Shown here: positions 1 through 8,973 of the stretch, in pieces
How the letters are laid out: each line of letters starts with the position of its first letter
Numbering within the stretch: the first letter of the stretch is position 1
Assembly (NCBI RefSeq): GCF_029016285.1
Contig: NZ_CP091975.1
Span: forward strand, 2,852,001 to 2,916,000
From: Vibrio sp. DW001
Lineage (GTDB): Bacteria; Pseudomonadota; Gammaproteobacteria; Enterobacterales; Vibrionaceae
Direction of reading: 5' to 3'
Length of the DNA: 64,000 bases
Position numbers and translations under genes: made by a program
Notes under the pieces: model-generated
The model's database searches: none
Seen by the model: only the letters and a program-made list of their open reading frames with translations
Told to the model about the DNA's origin: nothing

Positions 1-450
1 GTGGCCCCCTACCGCTCTATCTATTTAGGACGTAGCTTTTTGTATTGTGTATCCGGTGTTGATGATCAGGGCAAGCCTTTGTTCGACCTTAACCGAGATT
101 CAAATATACCAAGTCTAGATTACACCCCCGAAAGCTATATGGGCCGAGCACTGAAAAGAGCACACAGTTCGCTTACAAATAACACCATTTCCACCTCATC
201 GATGAGCGATTTGAACAAGGAGTTTGTCATACAGGGCAAGGGAATCAGCTGGCTTCCAGATTACACTATTCGAGACGAATTAGCGTCGGGAAAGCTTGTC
301 ATTCTAAACGAAAAGCAGCCCGTCCCTCTCGACCTCTATGTTTATAGGTACGTTTCAAAGCTTCATCCATCATGTGAAGCGATATGGAACCAACTTATAA
401 AAATAAGCCCCATAAAAGAGTTGCACGGTTTCGATACAGAATCGGCATAG
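1..450 (+). CDS. LysR-family transcriptional regulator, C-terminal part (cut by window edge)
   Basis: This is the last 149 residues of an open frame that enters from the left edge, so the start and the N-terminal helix-turn-helix lie outside the window. What is visible resembles the second half of a LysR effector-binding domain: a stretch reading GKGISWLPDY (residues 78-87), followed by the usual pattern of a short helix and 'SGKLVIL'. LysR proteins bind a small ligand with this domain and regulate a nearby operon. The next genes downstream are a C4-dicarboxylate carrier and aspartase, so control of aspartate or fumarate metabolism is a plausible but unproven role. The family call is fairly safe; the target is inference. 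Confidence 0.75.
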   Translation: MAPYRSIYLGRSFLYCVSGVDDQGKPLFDLNRDSNIPSLDYTPESYMGRALKRAHSSLTNNTISTSSMSDLNKEFVIQGKGISWLPDYTIRDELASGKLVILNEKQPVPLDLYVYRYVSKLHPSCEAIWNQLIKISPIKELHGFDTESA

Positions 451-865
451 TGGTGCCGCTTTATTGCTCTGGATCAATTCTAACAGTAGAGTACTTACAC
501 TATGCATCTATCGGATAAAGAGAAACGCATCACATTTATAAAGGTTTAGGTGATGCTATTTTATTATACGACAGTCAAATGAAACATTTCTCAAAACGAC
601 TTTATATTAGTACTCTATTCATCAATTGATAGATTGTTAATACTTTTTCATTTAGATACGAATAAAGTATTCAAAAAATAAAACATCATTATTGAGTAAT
701 TTAAATTATTGCTACGGCACGGCTATGCCCAAATAAAATAGAGACATTTATTGTTACAAAAAAACAACATGCTTCTCTATTTGTGACAAATAACAGTGAA
801 CCGTGCTTAGGTATACCCCCTTTTTTATACATTTTAAATTTAACTTTTACATCAAGGAAAAAAAT
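451..865. other. 415-bp intergenic region upstream of dcuA
   Basis: This AT-rich stretch has no convincing open frame, RNA gene or terminator. It holds a short perfect palindrome, ATCAATTGAT, at about 619-628, and several A/T runs. It must contain the promoter of the dcuA gene, but I cannot name a clear CRP or FNR operator; one TGTGA half site near 782 lacks its partner. Confidence 0.4.
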
Positions 866-2167
866 ATGATAGTTGTCGAATTACTAGTCGTACTGCTCTT
901 TATATTCTTAGGAGCAAGAATAGGCGGAATAGGCATCGGTTTAGCGGGTGGTGCAGGTGTTATCGCATTGACCATGTTTATGGGTGTAGATGCGGGTAAC
1001 ATTCCTGTTGACGTTATTCTTATCATTATGTCCGTTATTACTGCCATTGCTGCGATGCAAGTGGCTGGTGGTATGGATTGGTTGGTTGATCTTGCAGAGC
1101 AGTTTCTTCGTAAGAATCCGAAACGCATTACTTTTTACGCACCTATCGTAACCTACTTCATGACGTTACTTGCGGGTACAGGTCATACGGCATTTTCTAC
1201 TCTTCCAGTTATTGCAGAAGTGGCGAAAGAGCAAGGTATCCGCCCTTCTAGACCACTGTCTATTGCAGTTGTTGCTTCTCAGATAGCAATCACGGCCTCG
1301 CCAATTTCAGCCGCTGTTGTGTTCTTCTCTGGCATCCTAGAGCCTTTAGGTGTGGATTACTTAACTCTACTTGCCGTTTGTATCCCTACAACTTTCACCG
1401 CTTGTATGGTTGGTGCTTTTGTTGCAAACCTAATGGGTGGCGAACTAAAGGACGATCCAGTTTATCAAGACCGCTTAGCTAAAGGACTTATTAAAATACA
1501 AGGCGCAACACAGCGTACTATTTTGCCGACGGCAAAAACGTCTGTGTACATCTTTCTTATCGCCATTGTTGCTGTGGTTTCTTACGCAACAATGATTAGT
1601 GGTACTGTTGGTCTAATCGAAAATCCAACCATCGGACGTAACGACGCTATCATGGCGATTATGTTAACGGCGGCAACCGGCATCGTCATGCTAACTAAGA
1701 TCGACGCGTCAAAAATCGCAAACGCCGCAACGTTTAAATCTGGTATGAGTGCCTGTGTTTGTGTTCTAGGTGTTGCTTGGCTGGGTGATACTTTCGTATC
1801 TAGTCACATCAGCGAAATCAAAGAATTTTCTGCACAAATTCTTGAGCAATACCCGTGGATGCTTGCAATTACTTTGTTCTTTGCTTCTATGCTTCTTTAT
1901 TCTCAGGGCGCAACAACAACCGCACTAATGCCTGCTGCATTAGCAATCGGTGTTGCACCATTAACAGCTGTCGCCTCTTTCGCCGCGGTAAGTGCTTTAT
2001 TTGTACTACCAACCTACCCAACATTGTTGGCGGCGGTAGAAATGGATGACACAGGTTCAACGCGTATCGGTAACTATGTATTCAATCACCCGTTCTTCAT
2101 TCCTGGTGTTGTAACTATTACTACCGCCGTTGCGCTGGGCTTCGCATTTGGTGGCATTTTAATCTAG
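866..2167 (+). CDS. dcuA: DcuA-type anaerobic C4-dicarboxylate transporter
   Basis: This 433-residue inner-membrane carrier belongs to the Dcu family, which exchanges or takes up aspartate, fumarate, malate and succinate. The N-terminal run MIVVELLVVLLFIFLGAR and the blocks AITASPISAAVV and VASFAAVSALFVLPTYPT are highly similar to E. coli DcuA and less so to DcuB; the length equals that of DcuA (433). I place the start at the ATG at 866, preceded by AAGGAA at 854-859. An in-frame start at 803 would add 21 residues with no counterpart in the family. About ten to twelve hydrophobic segments cover the whole protein. The aspartase gene follows after a terminator, so carrier and enzyme form a functional pair: aspartate enters and fumarate or succinate leaves. 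Confidence 0.92.
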   Translation: MIVVELLVVLLFIFLGARIGGIGIGLAGGAGVIALTMFMGVDAGNIPVDVILIIMSVITAIAAMQVAGGMDWLVDLAEQFLRKNPKRITFYAPIVTYFMTLLAGTGHTAFSTLPVIAEVAKEQGIRPSRPLSIAVVASQIAITASPISAAVVFFSGILEPLGVDYLTLLAVCIPTTFTACMVGAFVANLMGGELKDDPVYQDRLAKGLIKIQGATQRTILPTAKTSVYIFLIAIVAVVSYATMISGTVGLIENPTIGRNDAIMAIMLTAATGIVMLTKIDASKIANAATFKSGMSACVCVLGVAWLGDTFVSSHISEIKEFSAQILEQYPWMLAITLFFASMLLYSQGATTTALMPAALAIGVAPLTAVASFAAVSALFVLPTYPTLLAAVEMDDTGSTRIGNYVFNHPFFIPGVVTITTAVALGFAFGGILI

Positions 2168-2186
2168 TGTTTCATAGCAATAAAAA

Positions 2187-2216
2187 GGGAGCCTAGCTCC
2201 CTTCTTTTTCTTTTTT
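2187..2216 (+). terminator. Rho-independent terminator after dcuA
   Basis: A perfect 6-bp stem GGGAGC/GCTCCC with a three-base loop (CTA) lies 20 bp after the dcuA stop and is followed by a T-rich tract. It separates dcuA from aspA. Confidence 0.85.
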
Positions 2217-2401
2217 ATTTTTGCTTTCTTTTTTTTTAAGTGACGACTTCTGAGAAACATGTCCAAATAAAATCTGTTACTCAAGTCCCATAATTATAGC
2301 TATGCCAAAACTGCATTTAAAATTACTTTTTGGCATTGTACTTGAAACAAAATAACATTCATTATTCTTGCATTACTTAACTATTATTAAAGGTAGCCGT
2401 C

Positions 2402-3832
2402 ATGGTTAACGATTCAAATAAATTTCGCATTGAAGAAGACTTATTGGGAACATTGGAAGTTCCTGCAGAAGCGTATTATGGAATACACTCACTTCGAGCA
2501 AAAAACAATTTCTCTATTTCGTCGATGACGATATCTGATGCACCAGAACTTGTCAGAGGTATGATTTATACTAAAAAGGCAGCGGCTCAGGCAAATATTG
2601 AGCTTGGCACTATTCCTTCTGATGTGGGTGAATATATTGTTAAGGCGTGTAATTTAATTCTGGATACCGGAAAATGCATGGACCAGTTTGTCTCTGATGT
2701 ATATCAAGGTGGTGCAGGTACCTCTGTAAATATGAATGCAAATGAAGTTGTTGCTAACGTTGCACTAGAGCTCAAAGGTCATAAAAAGGGTGATTATAAC
2801 GTTATCAACCCGAATGATCATGTGAACAAAAGTCAGTCAACGAATTGCGCCTATCCTACCGGATTCCGAGTTGCGGTTTACAACAGCATCATGAAACTAA
2901 TCACCTCTGTTGAACATCTTAAAGTGTCTTTTGATGCTAAAAGTGAAGAGCACAGAGATACGTTAAAAATGGGCCGAACTCAGCTTCAAGATGCGGTACC
3001 AATGACGGTAGGACAAGAGTTTGGCGCGTACAGCATCCTTCTCAAAGAAGAGATCAAAAACCTAAAATATGCAGCAAATCTGCTTCTCGAAGTGAACTTA
3101 GGTGCAACCGCTATCGGTACTGGTCTAAATGCTGCAGAAGGATATCAAGAGCTCGCCGTTAAATATCTTGCACAAGCGACGGGACTTGCCTGTGTACCAT
3201 CTGAAGATCTAATCGAAGCAACATCTGACTGTGGGGCCTATGTAACTGTTCACGGTGCATTTAAACGTTTAGCCGTGAAGTTATCAAAGGTTTGTAACGA
3301 TCTCCGTCTATTATCTTCAGGCCCACGTTCAGGCCTTAATGAAATAAACCTACCTGAAATGCAGGCAGGTTCTTCTATTATGCCAGCGAAAGTAAACCCG
3401 GTTATTCCAGAAGTCGTCAATCAAGTTTGTTTTAAAGTAATTGGCAACGATACAACGGTTACATTTGCAGCAGAAGCTGGGCAATTACAATTAAATGTAA
3501 TGGAGCCAGTTATTGGTCAAGCTATTTTTGAATCTATCAACTTATTAAGTAATGCATGCCTTAACTTAGCAGACAAGTGTATTGATGGAATCACTGTAAA
3601 TAAGACGGTTTGCGAAGATTATGTATTTAACTCAATCGGAATTGTAACTTATTTAAACCCTCTCATCGGTCATCATGAAGGTGATATTGTGGGTAAAATA
3701 TGTGCAGAAACAGGGAAAAGTGTCAAACAAGTTGTTCTGGAAAGAGGCCTGTTAACTGAAGAAAATATAAATGCTATTTTCTCTGCTAAAAACTTAATGA
3801 ACCCTAAATATAACGCGGAATTATTTAACTAA
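2402..3832 (+). CDS. aspA: Aspartate ammonia-lyase (aspartase)
   Basis: This cytoplasmic enzyme reversibly deaminates L-aspartate to fumarate and ammonia. The protein has 476 residues, normal for AspA (about 478 in E. coli). The fumarase/aspartase signature [11 protein letters not shown] lies at about residue 322 and includes the flexible catalytic loop serine; the N-terminal block [15 protein letters not shown] is typical, and the [10 protein letters not shown] block is present. The ATG is preceded by AAAGG about 8 bp upstream. With the DcuA carrier upstream it forms the aspartate-to-fumarate route used in fumarate respiration and nitrogen supply. It has its own upstream region of about 230 bp and its own terminator, so it can be transcribed separately from dcuA. 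Confidence 0.96.
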   Translation: MVNDSNKFRIEEDLLGTLEVPAEAYYGIHSLRAKNNFSISSMTISDAPELVRGMIYTKKAAAQANIELGTIPSDVGEYIVKACNLILDTGKCMDQFVSDVYQGGAGTSVNMNANEVVANVALELKGHKKGDYNVINPNDHVNKSQSTNCAYPTGFRVAVYNSIMKLITSVEHLKVSFDAKSEEHRDTLKMGRTQLQDAVPMTVGQEFGAYSILLKEEIKNLKYAANLLLEVNLGATAIGTGLNAAEGYQELAVKYLAQATGLACVPSEDLIEATSDCGAYVTVHGAFKRLAVKLSKVCNDLRLLSSGPRSGLNEINLPEMQAGSSIMPAKVNPVIPEVVNQVCFKVIGNDTTVTFAAEAGQLQLNVMEPVIGQAIFESINLLSNACLNLADKCIDGITVNKTVCEDYVFNSIGIVTYLNPLIGHHEGDIVGKICAETGKSVKQVVLERGLLTEENINAIFSAKNLMNPKYNAELFN

Positions 3833-3869
3833 TACCAAATCGAGTAAATTTGAGATATGAGTTGAACGC

Positions 3870-3897
3870 AAAAAAGCAGCTAACGCTGCTTTTTTTT
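3870..3897. terminator. Bidirectional terminator between aspA and the APE tailoring genes
   Basis: The stem AGCAGC/GCTGCT with a TAAC loop is flanked by an A run on the left and a T run on the right, so it can end both aspA (rightward) and the leftward gene that stops at 3913. Confidence 0.85.
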
Positions 3898-3912
3898 GTA
3901 TTCATAATAAGG

Positions 3913-5148
3913 TCAGCCACCACAGATTTCCGCTAAAGTGGCCAACTTTTTTTCTGACTCTTTGACATAGGGGTTGCTTTCGTCCCATGCATATCCAGCT
4001 AAAATGGCACAGATCATCTGCTTAATTCTGGGGTTTGCGTTTTCATAAAAAATAACCTTTTGTAACTTGCCAGAATACCAACCATCTACATAGGTTTTAA
4101 ATGCATCAACACCAATTTTTAGCCTTTCGGAGTAGTCCGTGTCCCAATCGACAACATCACCAAGAAGCTGTTTTTCAACACAATCAGCCGCCAGTTTTGC
4201 TGAATACATCGCTATAGTGACACCCGAAGAGAAAACTGGGTCTAAAAACTCTCCTGCGTTACCCAACAATGCAAATCGATCGGTTGCTAACCGACTGACA
4301 TTCGCCGAGTAACCTGTGATGGAATTAGCATCATTAATAAACTCGGCTTTCGACAATAGTTCATCCAACTCAGGCGCTTGGCGAACCATTTTTTTCAGGA
4401 CCGAAAGATCATCACCCTCACCGAATATTTCTGGCTCTCCCACTATGCCAAGAGAGCAGTGCCCGTTTGAAAAAGGAATGAGCCAAAACCAGACATCTCG
4501 ATTAAGTGGATGAACCGTTATAAGGATCTTGTTTCTATCATAATAAGGCTTGCCCGATGCGCTCTCTATATTATCAACAACATGGGTGAAAATTGCTTTT
4601 CTAGGAGGTAAAACAGAAGGCTTTTCTAGTGCTAATAATTTAGGTAAAACACGTCCAAACCCACTCGCATCCAGCACAAACTCTGCTTGTAGTTGGTGAA
4701 AATTGCCAACGTTATCCTTCACTGACAAGATAGAGTCATTCTTTCGCACTTCTATGGCTTGCACCTCATGCTGAAATCGAATTTCTACACCTTGTTTCTG
4801 CGCTTCATCGGCTAAAACTTTGTCAAAGCTTGCTCTTTGAACTTGAAAGGTCGTACCGGGACCTGAAGTAAACTTATCCTCAAAATTAAACTCTTGATAT
4901 TGTTCACCACATCGAAATGCTGCGCCATTCTTAAACTGGAACCCTGCGGCCGCGACGGCATCACTCATCCCTGCAAGTTCTATCATCTCCATACAAGCAG
5001 GTAGCAGGCTTTCTCCTATAGAAAACCGAGGGAAAGTATCCCTTTCGATAACAACAACATCGAGGCCTTTTTGCCTAAGCAATGAGGCGGCTATCGTACC
5101 AGAAGGCCCCGCACCGATGACGACAATCTGTTTCTGTTCAATTTTCAT
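3913..5148 (-). CDS. FAD-dependent oxidoreductase, flavin halogenase-like, of the aryl polyene cluster
   Basis: This 411-residue protein begins with a dinucleotide-binding motif GAGPSG (residues 12-17) and belongs to the tryptophan/phenol halogenase-like flavoproteins. It carries the halogenase hallmark WxWxIP (W220, W222, P225), a GES motif after the FAD fold (residues 45-47) and a lysine at residue 73 (context FQFKNGAAFR) where flavin halogenases keep their catalytic lysine. At 411 residues it is shorter than many phenol halogenases (usually 450 or more), so it could also be a non-halogenating oxidoreductase. It is the last gene of a leftward trio (lipoprotein, methyltransferase, this gene) that diverges from the main aryl polyene operon, so a tailoring step on the aryl head is likely. 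The fold is clear; the reaction is inference. Confidence 0.85.
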   Translation of the reverse strand: MKIEQKQIVVIGAGPSGTIAASLLRQKGLDVVVIERDTFPRFSIGESLLPACMEMIELAGMSDAVAAAGFQFKNGAAFRCGEQYQEFNFEDKFTSGPGTTFQVQRASFDKVLADEAQKQGVEIRFQHEVQAIEVRKNDSILSVKDNVGNFHQLQAEFVLDASGFGRVLPKLLALEKPSVLPPRKAIFTHVVDNIESASGKPYYDRNKILITVHPLNRDVWFWLIPFSNGHCSLGIVGEPEIFGEGDDLSVLKKMVRQAPELDELLSKAEFINDANSITGYSANVSRLATDRFALLGNAGEFLDPVFSSGVTIAMYSAKLAADCVEKQLLGDVVDWDTDYSERLKIGVDAFKTYVDGWYSGKLQKVIFYENANPRIKQMICAILAGYAWDESNPYVKESEKKLATLAEICGG

Positions 5149-5215
5149 TTCAGGAATAACTCTTCTACTGTCTGTCGTTGCTGTTAAGATATGTCGTTGG
5201 TGTAATTCATTCTGG

Positions 5216-6283
5216 CTAGGCTGCGGAAAGTGTTAACAACGTATGCCCAAGACCAATATTATCTGCGCGCTGTTCAACGACAAAACCCGCTTCATGAACG
5301 ATCTCTAAGAAATCTTCACTGCGATAAAAACGGCTATTACCATTCGCTAAACAGGTAAAATAAAGTGACGTTGCATTCAGGCTATATTCAGCGGCATCAT
5401 ATTTCTGAGCATCCCAGAACAATTCCAACACATAAACAGTAGCGTCTTGTTCCATTGTGCTACGAACTTTTCTTAGAATATTTAGAATTTCTATCGGTGA
5501 AAAACAGTCTAAAAACTGACTCATCCACCAAACATCGGCTCCCGTTGGCAGCGTTTGATTTTTATCTAACATGTTCGCAGGGTAAGAGGAAACTCGTTCC
5601 TGAAAACCATTTTCCGTCACATTTCTCATCGCCAATTCTAGCTGTTGAGGTAGGTCAACAATAGTCACCTTTACATCGGAGTCATGCTTACAGCACTGCA
5701 TGGCCCATTTGCCTGTGTTACCACCAATATCAACCAATTGCTTCGGTTTATTAGCAAAAACAGTTTCTAACAATATTGGAAACGACCGATCAGAATAAAA
5801 GTGATCAAAAGCAAACCAACTCTGTTTCGCTTTATCAGGTAATGAAGATAACCCTTGGTAGATAGTTTCCCAATCGCCGAGCTCTTTCAAACCAGCCGGT
5901 GTTCCCTCTTCAATCGCTTCAGTCAAATGCATCATTGCTGCGTAGCAAACATCAGCGGTGAAATCTAGATTCGCGTTGGTCATGCCATCATGAAGAATAA
6001 AATGACCAAGATTGGCTAAGACATAATTAGGTTTATTCCAAAGAACGATATTGGCGCTGATTGCCATATCTAATAATACTTTAACACCATATTCAGAGAC
6101 ATTTGAACGCACTGCTAAAGCCACTGCATCTAACCCCTCCTCACCCGCATCATCAAGCACCTTGAGTATACCTAAGTCCCTCAATGTTCTCGCAGTATGG
6201 AATACAATTGGAGCAAAAGAGAGTTTTTGAGCTTCCGTTTTCGCTTCTAGAGCGTTAAATGGATCTTTAATGAAATTTGACAC
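5216..6283 (-). CDS. SAM-dependent methyltransferase (O-methyltransferase family 2 type), APE tailoring
   Basis: This 355-residue protein has an N-terminal winged-helix dimerisation region (about 20-90) and a C-terminal class I methyltransferase domain. The SAM-binding motif I reads VDIGGNTGK (residues 184-192), followed by the acidic motif VDLPQQ. The layout is that of the polyketide and phenol O-methyltransferases (family 2). Described aryl polyenes of E. coli and Aliivibrio fischeri carry ring methyl groups, so this enzyme is the obvious candidate for methylating the aryl head; whether it acts on carbon or oxygen cannot be read from the sequence. It lies 67 bp upstream of the halogenase-like gene and is probably cotranscribed with it. 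Confidence 0.85.
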   Translation of the reverse strand: MSNFIKDPFNALEAKTEAQKLSFAPIVFHTARTLRDLGILKVLDDAGEEGLDAVALAVRSNVSEYGVKVLLDMAISANIVLWNKPNYVLANLGHFILHDGMTNANLDFTADVCYAAMMHLTEAIEEGTPAGLKELGDWETIYQGLSSLPDKAKQSWFAFDHFYSDRSFPILLETVFANKPKQLVDIGGNTGKWAMQCCKHDSDVKVTIVDLPQQLELAMRNVTENGFQERVSSYPANMLDKNQTLPTGADVWWMSQFLDCFSPIEILNILRKVRSTMEQDATVYVLELFWDAQKYDAAEYSLNATSLYFTCLANGNSRFYRSEDFLEIVHEAGFVVEQRADNIGLGHTLLTLSAA

Positions 6284-6345
6284 AAATAAACCTAATTAAT
6301 TATTTTTTCTGTTACAGACAATACCGTTACTTGGAAACAGTATTG

Positions 6346-6741
6346 TTACTTAGAAATAGAAAGAAACGATAAATTCTTCCGAATATCAATATTTAAATTG
6401 TTTATCCAACGATTGTAATTGCGATGAATATTCCCTTTAGCATCTGCTTTTAAGTTCTCTGAACTAACATACAGTATTGAGTAAAATTTTTCAGAATATG
6501 GGACACGCACACTGGCTTTATGACCACGAGAGTTTAATTCAAGCTCAACCTCATTATTTCCTGCATTCTTCACTACCCAACCACGATTCGTCGCCGACTC
6601 TATAATCGCCATCTTCACTTGTTTCTTTTGAAGATCATAAGCAACTGGGGTATTCTCGACATCCAATATAGGCTGAACACGGCCGCAACCGGCAAGAACC
6701 AAAACAAATAATAAAGAAACGAGTACCTTAAAGAATTTCAT
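6346..6741 (-). CDS. Small lipoprotein of the aryl polyene cluster, function unknown
   Basis: This 131-residue protein has a classic lipoprotein signal: a charged start, a hydrophobic run and the lipobox LAGC with the acylated cysteine at residue 19. The mature part (about 112 residues) is rich in charged residues and has no motif I recognise. It is the first gene of the leftward trio and is divergent from the main operon across an 81-bp gap, so the two promoters probably share that gap. Small lipoproteins of this type recur in APE clusters; a role in surface placement of the pigment is inference only. Confidence 0.75.
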   Translation of the reverse strand: MKFFKVLVSLLFVLVLAGCGRVQPILDVENTPVAYDLQKKQVKMAIIESATNRGWVVKNAGNNEVELELNSRGHKASVRVPYSEKFYSILYVSSENLKADAKGNIHRNYNRWINNLNIDIRKNLSFLSISK

Positions 6742-6822
6742 TGCTACTACTCCTGTAAAATTAAGTTCATTCTATTATTTCAGGCATAGTATTAATATAG
6801 TACCCACACAAATCAACAGTAT

Positions 6823-7629
6823 ATGACTAATAATAAAAATATCATTAGCTTCAAAGTAGACGACTACCACATCCTTTCAGAGAACATCGCCTCTGCCGAT
6901 GACTGGAACGCATGGTTAAGCGACCCTGAATTTGAATCATCCGCTAAAACACCTACCCATCATATTCCTGCGATGATGCGAAGACGGATGAGCCCTTTGA
7001 GTAAAATGTCTGTTCAGGTAGCATTGGAATTAATAGAGCGGCACAATATTGGATATATCGTATTTTCTAGTCGTCATGGTGAATTACCAAGAACCGTTGA
7101 ACTCATAAAATCCATATTGGCCGGAGACGATGCATCACCGATGGCATTTTCTCAGTCCGTCCATAACACCGCGGCCGGATTGACCACAATTGCCGCCAAA
7201 CAGGCTATCCCTGTCACGTCACTTTCCGCAGGTCAGGATACATTCCATCAAGCATTGATTGAATCGTTTATCTATCTGTCTGAAAAAACAGAAACCTACG
7301 AACTAGCGGAGAAAAAAGTACTACTGGTTGATTTTGATGCACCTCTGCCGACCGAATACCAAGAATTTGAGCATGAACATTTCGCAACCTACGCGTTTGG
7401 GATAGTCCTTTCCGCAGGCGAAGATTACCGCATTACTTGGCAAAGCAACGCTCATCGCGACAGTGACAGCATGACTAAAGTCGAGAGCCCATCCATACCA
7501 GAAAAGAACAAAAAGACCGTCACCTCTCTCCCACAATCAATCCAATGTTTACGACGTATATTAAGTAATGACAACGCTTGGCGTATATCTTCGTCCCGAA
7601 TTCTATGGAGTTGGAATAGAAGTGCTTAG
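6823..7629 (+). CDS. apeC: Beta-ketoacyl synthase-like chain length factor (ApeC type)
   Basis: This 268-residue protein resembles the N-terminal ketosynthase-like family found in aryl polyene clusters, which pairs with the true ketosynthase (ApeO) as a chain-length factor. It is far shorter than a catalytic ketosynthase (about 400 residues) and shows no TACSS active-site cysteine. The block SPMAFSQSVHNTAAG (about 105-119) is typical of the family, and the C-terminus SLPQSIQCLRRIL followed by a tryptophan-rich tail closes the domain normally, so it is not a truncation. It opens the rightward operon. Its end overlaps the next gene by 8 bp, suggesting translational coupling. No strong Shine-Dalgarno sequence is seen before the ATG. 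Confidence 0.85.
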   Translation: MTNNKNIISFKVDDYHILSENIASADDWNAWLSDPEFESSAKTPTHHIPAMMRRRMSPLSKMSVQVALELIERHNIGYIVFSSRHGELPRTVELIKSILAGDDASPMAFSQSVHNTAAGLTTIAAKQAIPVTSLSAGQDTFHQALIESFIYLSEKTETYELAEKKVLLVDFDAPLPTEYQEFEHEHFATYAFGIVLSAGEDYRITWQSNAHRDSDSMTKVESPSIPEKNKKTVTSLPQSIQCLRRILSNDNAWRISSSRILWSWNRSA

Positions 7630-8413
7630 TTTATTGCGCCATCTGTGGATAAAATTCGATCAATGCTGGCGAGTTTTCAGCACTGGATTTTGCTTTACGC
7701 TTTTTGGTGTTGGCGGGTTGATCCTCAGTTTTGTTTTGGTCCCTTTTATTCAGCTTTTGTCCAACAACAAGACCCAGAATGAATATCGGGTTCAGCATCT
7801 GATACAGATAACCTTTGATCTGTTTTGTAAGATCATGAAGTTTACTGGTGCAATTGATTACAGTATTACCGGTGCTGAAAAACTCGAACAAGACAAAGGC
7901 TGTTTAATTATAGCCAACCACCCAAGCCTTATTGACTATGTATTGATTGCATCTCAACTTAAGCAGTGTGACTGTTTAGTAAAGGCCGCAATATGGGAAA
8001 ATCCTTTTATTAAACGAATAGTTCAAGCCGCAGGATACATACCAAATAAAGAACCAGAAGCACTATTTACACAGTGCGATGAACGATTCTCCGGTGGTAA
8101 TGTTCTGTTGATATTTCCCGAAGGGACTAGAACAAAACCAGGTTTATCCACTAAATTGCAAAGAGGCGCTGCACAAATTGCGGTACGGTCAAAAGTGGAC
8201 GTTAGGCTAATAAATATCACAGTAAATCCCAGTTTTTTGACAAAAGAAGCGAAATGGTATCAAGTTCCTACAACTAAACCCTTTTTTCATGTTGAAGTGA
8301 AAGGTAAAATAGCCATAGAATCATTTCTTCGACAGGCTAATTCAAACGCATCAGCCGCACGAAATTTAAACCAACATTTTGAAGAAGTGTTGTTTGAAAA
8401 TAAAAAGGATTAA
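7622..8413 (+). CDS. 1-acyl-glycerol-3-phosphate acyltransferase-like (LPLAT) protein of the APE cluster
   Basis: This membrane acyltransferase carries the PlsC motifs: NHPSLID, holding the HX4D catalytic pair, and FPEGTRTKPG for substrate binding. One strong N-terminal hydrophobic segment (about residues 20-45) should anchor it in the inner membrane. The start is uncertain. I choose GTG at 7622, which overlaps the apeC stop by 8 bp and has GGAG 11 bp upstream; an upstream ATG at 7568 in the same frame would overlap apeC by 62 bp. By position this is the gene called apeD in other aryl polyene clusters. It probably acylates the glycerol or glycolipid part that anchors the pigment in the membrane. 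Confidence 0.85.
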   Translation: MLSLLRHLWIKFDQCWRVFSTGFCFTLFGVGGLILSFVLVPFIQLLSNNKTQNEYRVQHLIQITFDLFCKIMKFTGAIDYSITGAEKLEQDKGCLIIANHPSLIDYVLIASQLKQCDCLVKAAIWENPFIKRIVQAAGYIPNKEPEALFTQCDERFSGGNVLLIFPEGTRTKPGLSTKLQRGAAQIAVRSKVDVRLINITVNPSFLTKEAKWYQVPTTKPFFHVEVKGKIAIESFLRQANSNASAARNLNQHFEEVLFENKKD

Positions 8414-8442
8414 ATCCTTTCATTAACAATAAGCAGGTTACA

Positions 8443-8700
8443 GTGGAAAACGTACATATAGAAATTAAGCAACTGATTATCGACGCATTAAATCTAGAAG
8501 ACATTAGTGTTGATGATATCGAAACAGATGCACCACTATTTGGTGATGGATTAGGTTTGGACTCTATTGATGCACTAGAGCTTGGTTTAGCTATTAAGAA
8601 AAAGTTTAACATTGTCATCGATGCCGACGACAATAATACTCGTCAACACTTTTCCTCTGTTGCTAACCTTGCTTCTTACATCTCTTCTCAGACAAGCTAA
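8443..8700 (+). CDS. apeE: Acyl carrier protein 1 of the aryl polyene synthase
   Basis: This 85-residue acidic protein has the phosphopantetheine site GLDSIDALEL, with the serine that receives the prosthetic arm in the GLDS motif at about residue 41. It begins with GTG at 8443, after GCAGG about 7 bp upstream. APE synthases use two ACPs, and a second, distinct one follows 15 bp downstream. The two differ enough to suggest division of labour, for example one for the aryl starter or chain and one for malonyl units; that assignment is inference. Confidence 0.9.
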   Translation: MENVHIEIKQLIIDALNLEDISVDDIETDAPLFGDGLGLDSIDALELGLAIKKKFNIVIDADDNNTRQHFSSVANLASYISSQTS

Positions 8701-8715
8701 ATTAACGAAACTATT

Positions 8716-8973
8716 ATGACAAACATAACCAAAGAAGATGTTCTCAATCAGGTAACAGATGCTCTAGTCGAACTGTTTGAAATCGATAAAGCGGACATCA
8801 ATCCCGAAGCTAAGTTATACCAAGAGCTTGATTTAGATAGTATCGACGCCGTTGACCTCGTTGTGCATCTTCAAAATATCACAGGGAAAAAAATTAAGCC
8901 TGATGAATTCAAAGCCGTTCGTACAGTGCAAGATGTTGTCGACTCTGTCTACGACTTGCTTAAGGCTGAATAA
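8716..8973 (+). CDS. apeF: Acyl carrier protein 2 of the aryl polyene synthase
   Basis: This is an 85-residue acyl carrier protein with the phosphopantetheine motif LDLDSIDAVDL (serine in the DLDS motif at about residue 42) and the expected four-helix, acidic composition. It starts with ATG 15 bp after the first ACP and its stop codon overlaps the start of the next gene (TAATG), so translation is coupled. Together with the first ACP it carries the growing polyene chain among ketosynthase, reductase and dehydratase. Confidence 0.92.
   Translation: MTNITKEDVLNQVTDALVELFEIDKADINPEAKLYQELDLDSIDAVDLVVHLQNITGKKIKPDEFKAVRTVQDVVDSVYDLLKAE

Noticed and set aside
803..865. Extension of dcuA to a start at 803
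   Set aside because: The extra 21 residues are not found in DcuA, and the ATG at 866 has a better ribosome site and gives exactly the family length.
451..865. CRP site at about 782 upstream of dcuA
   Set aside because: Only one TGTGA half site is present; the second half does not match, so I do not list it.
7568..7621. ATG start at 7568 for the LPLAT acyltransferase
   Set aside because: It would overlap apeC by 62 bp and add residues before the membrane segment with no family counterpart; GTG 7622 fits the 8-bp overlaps common in this operon.
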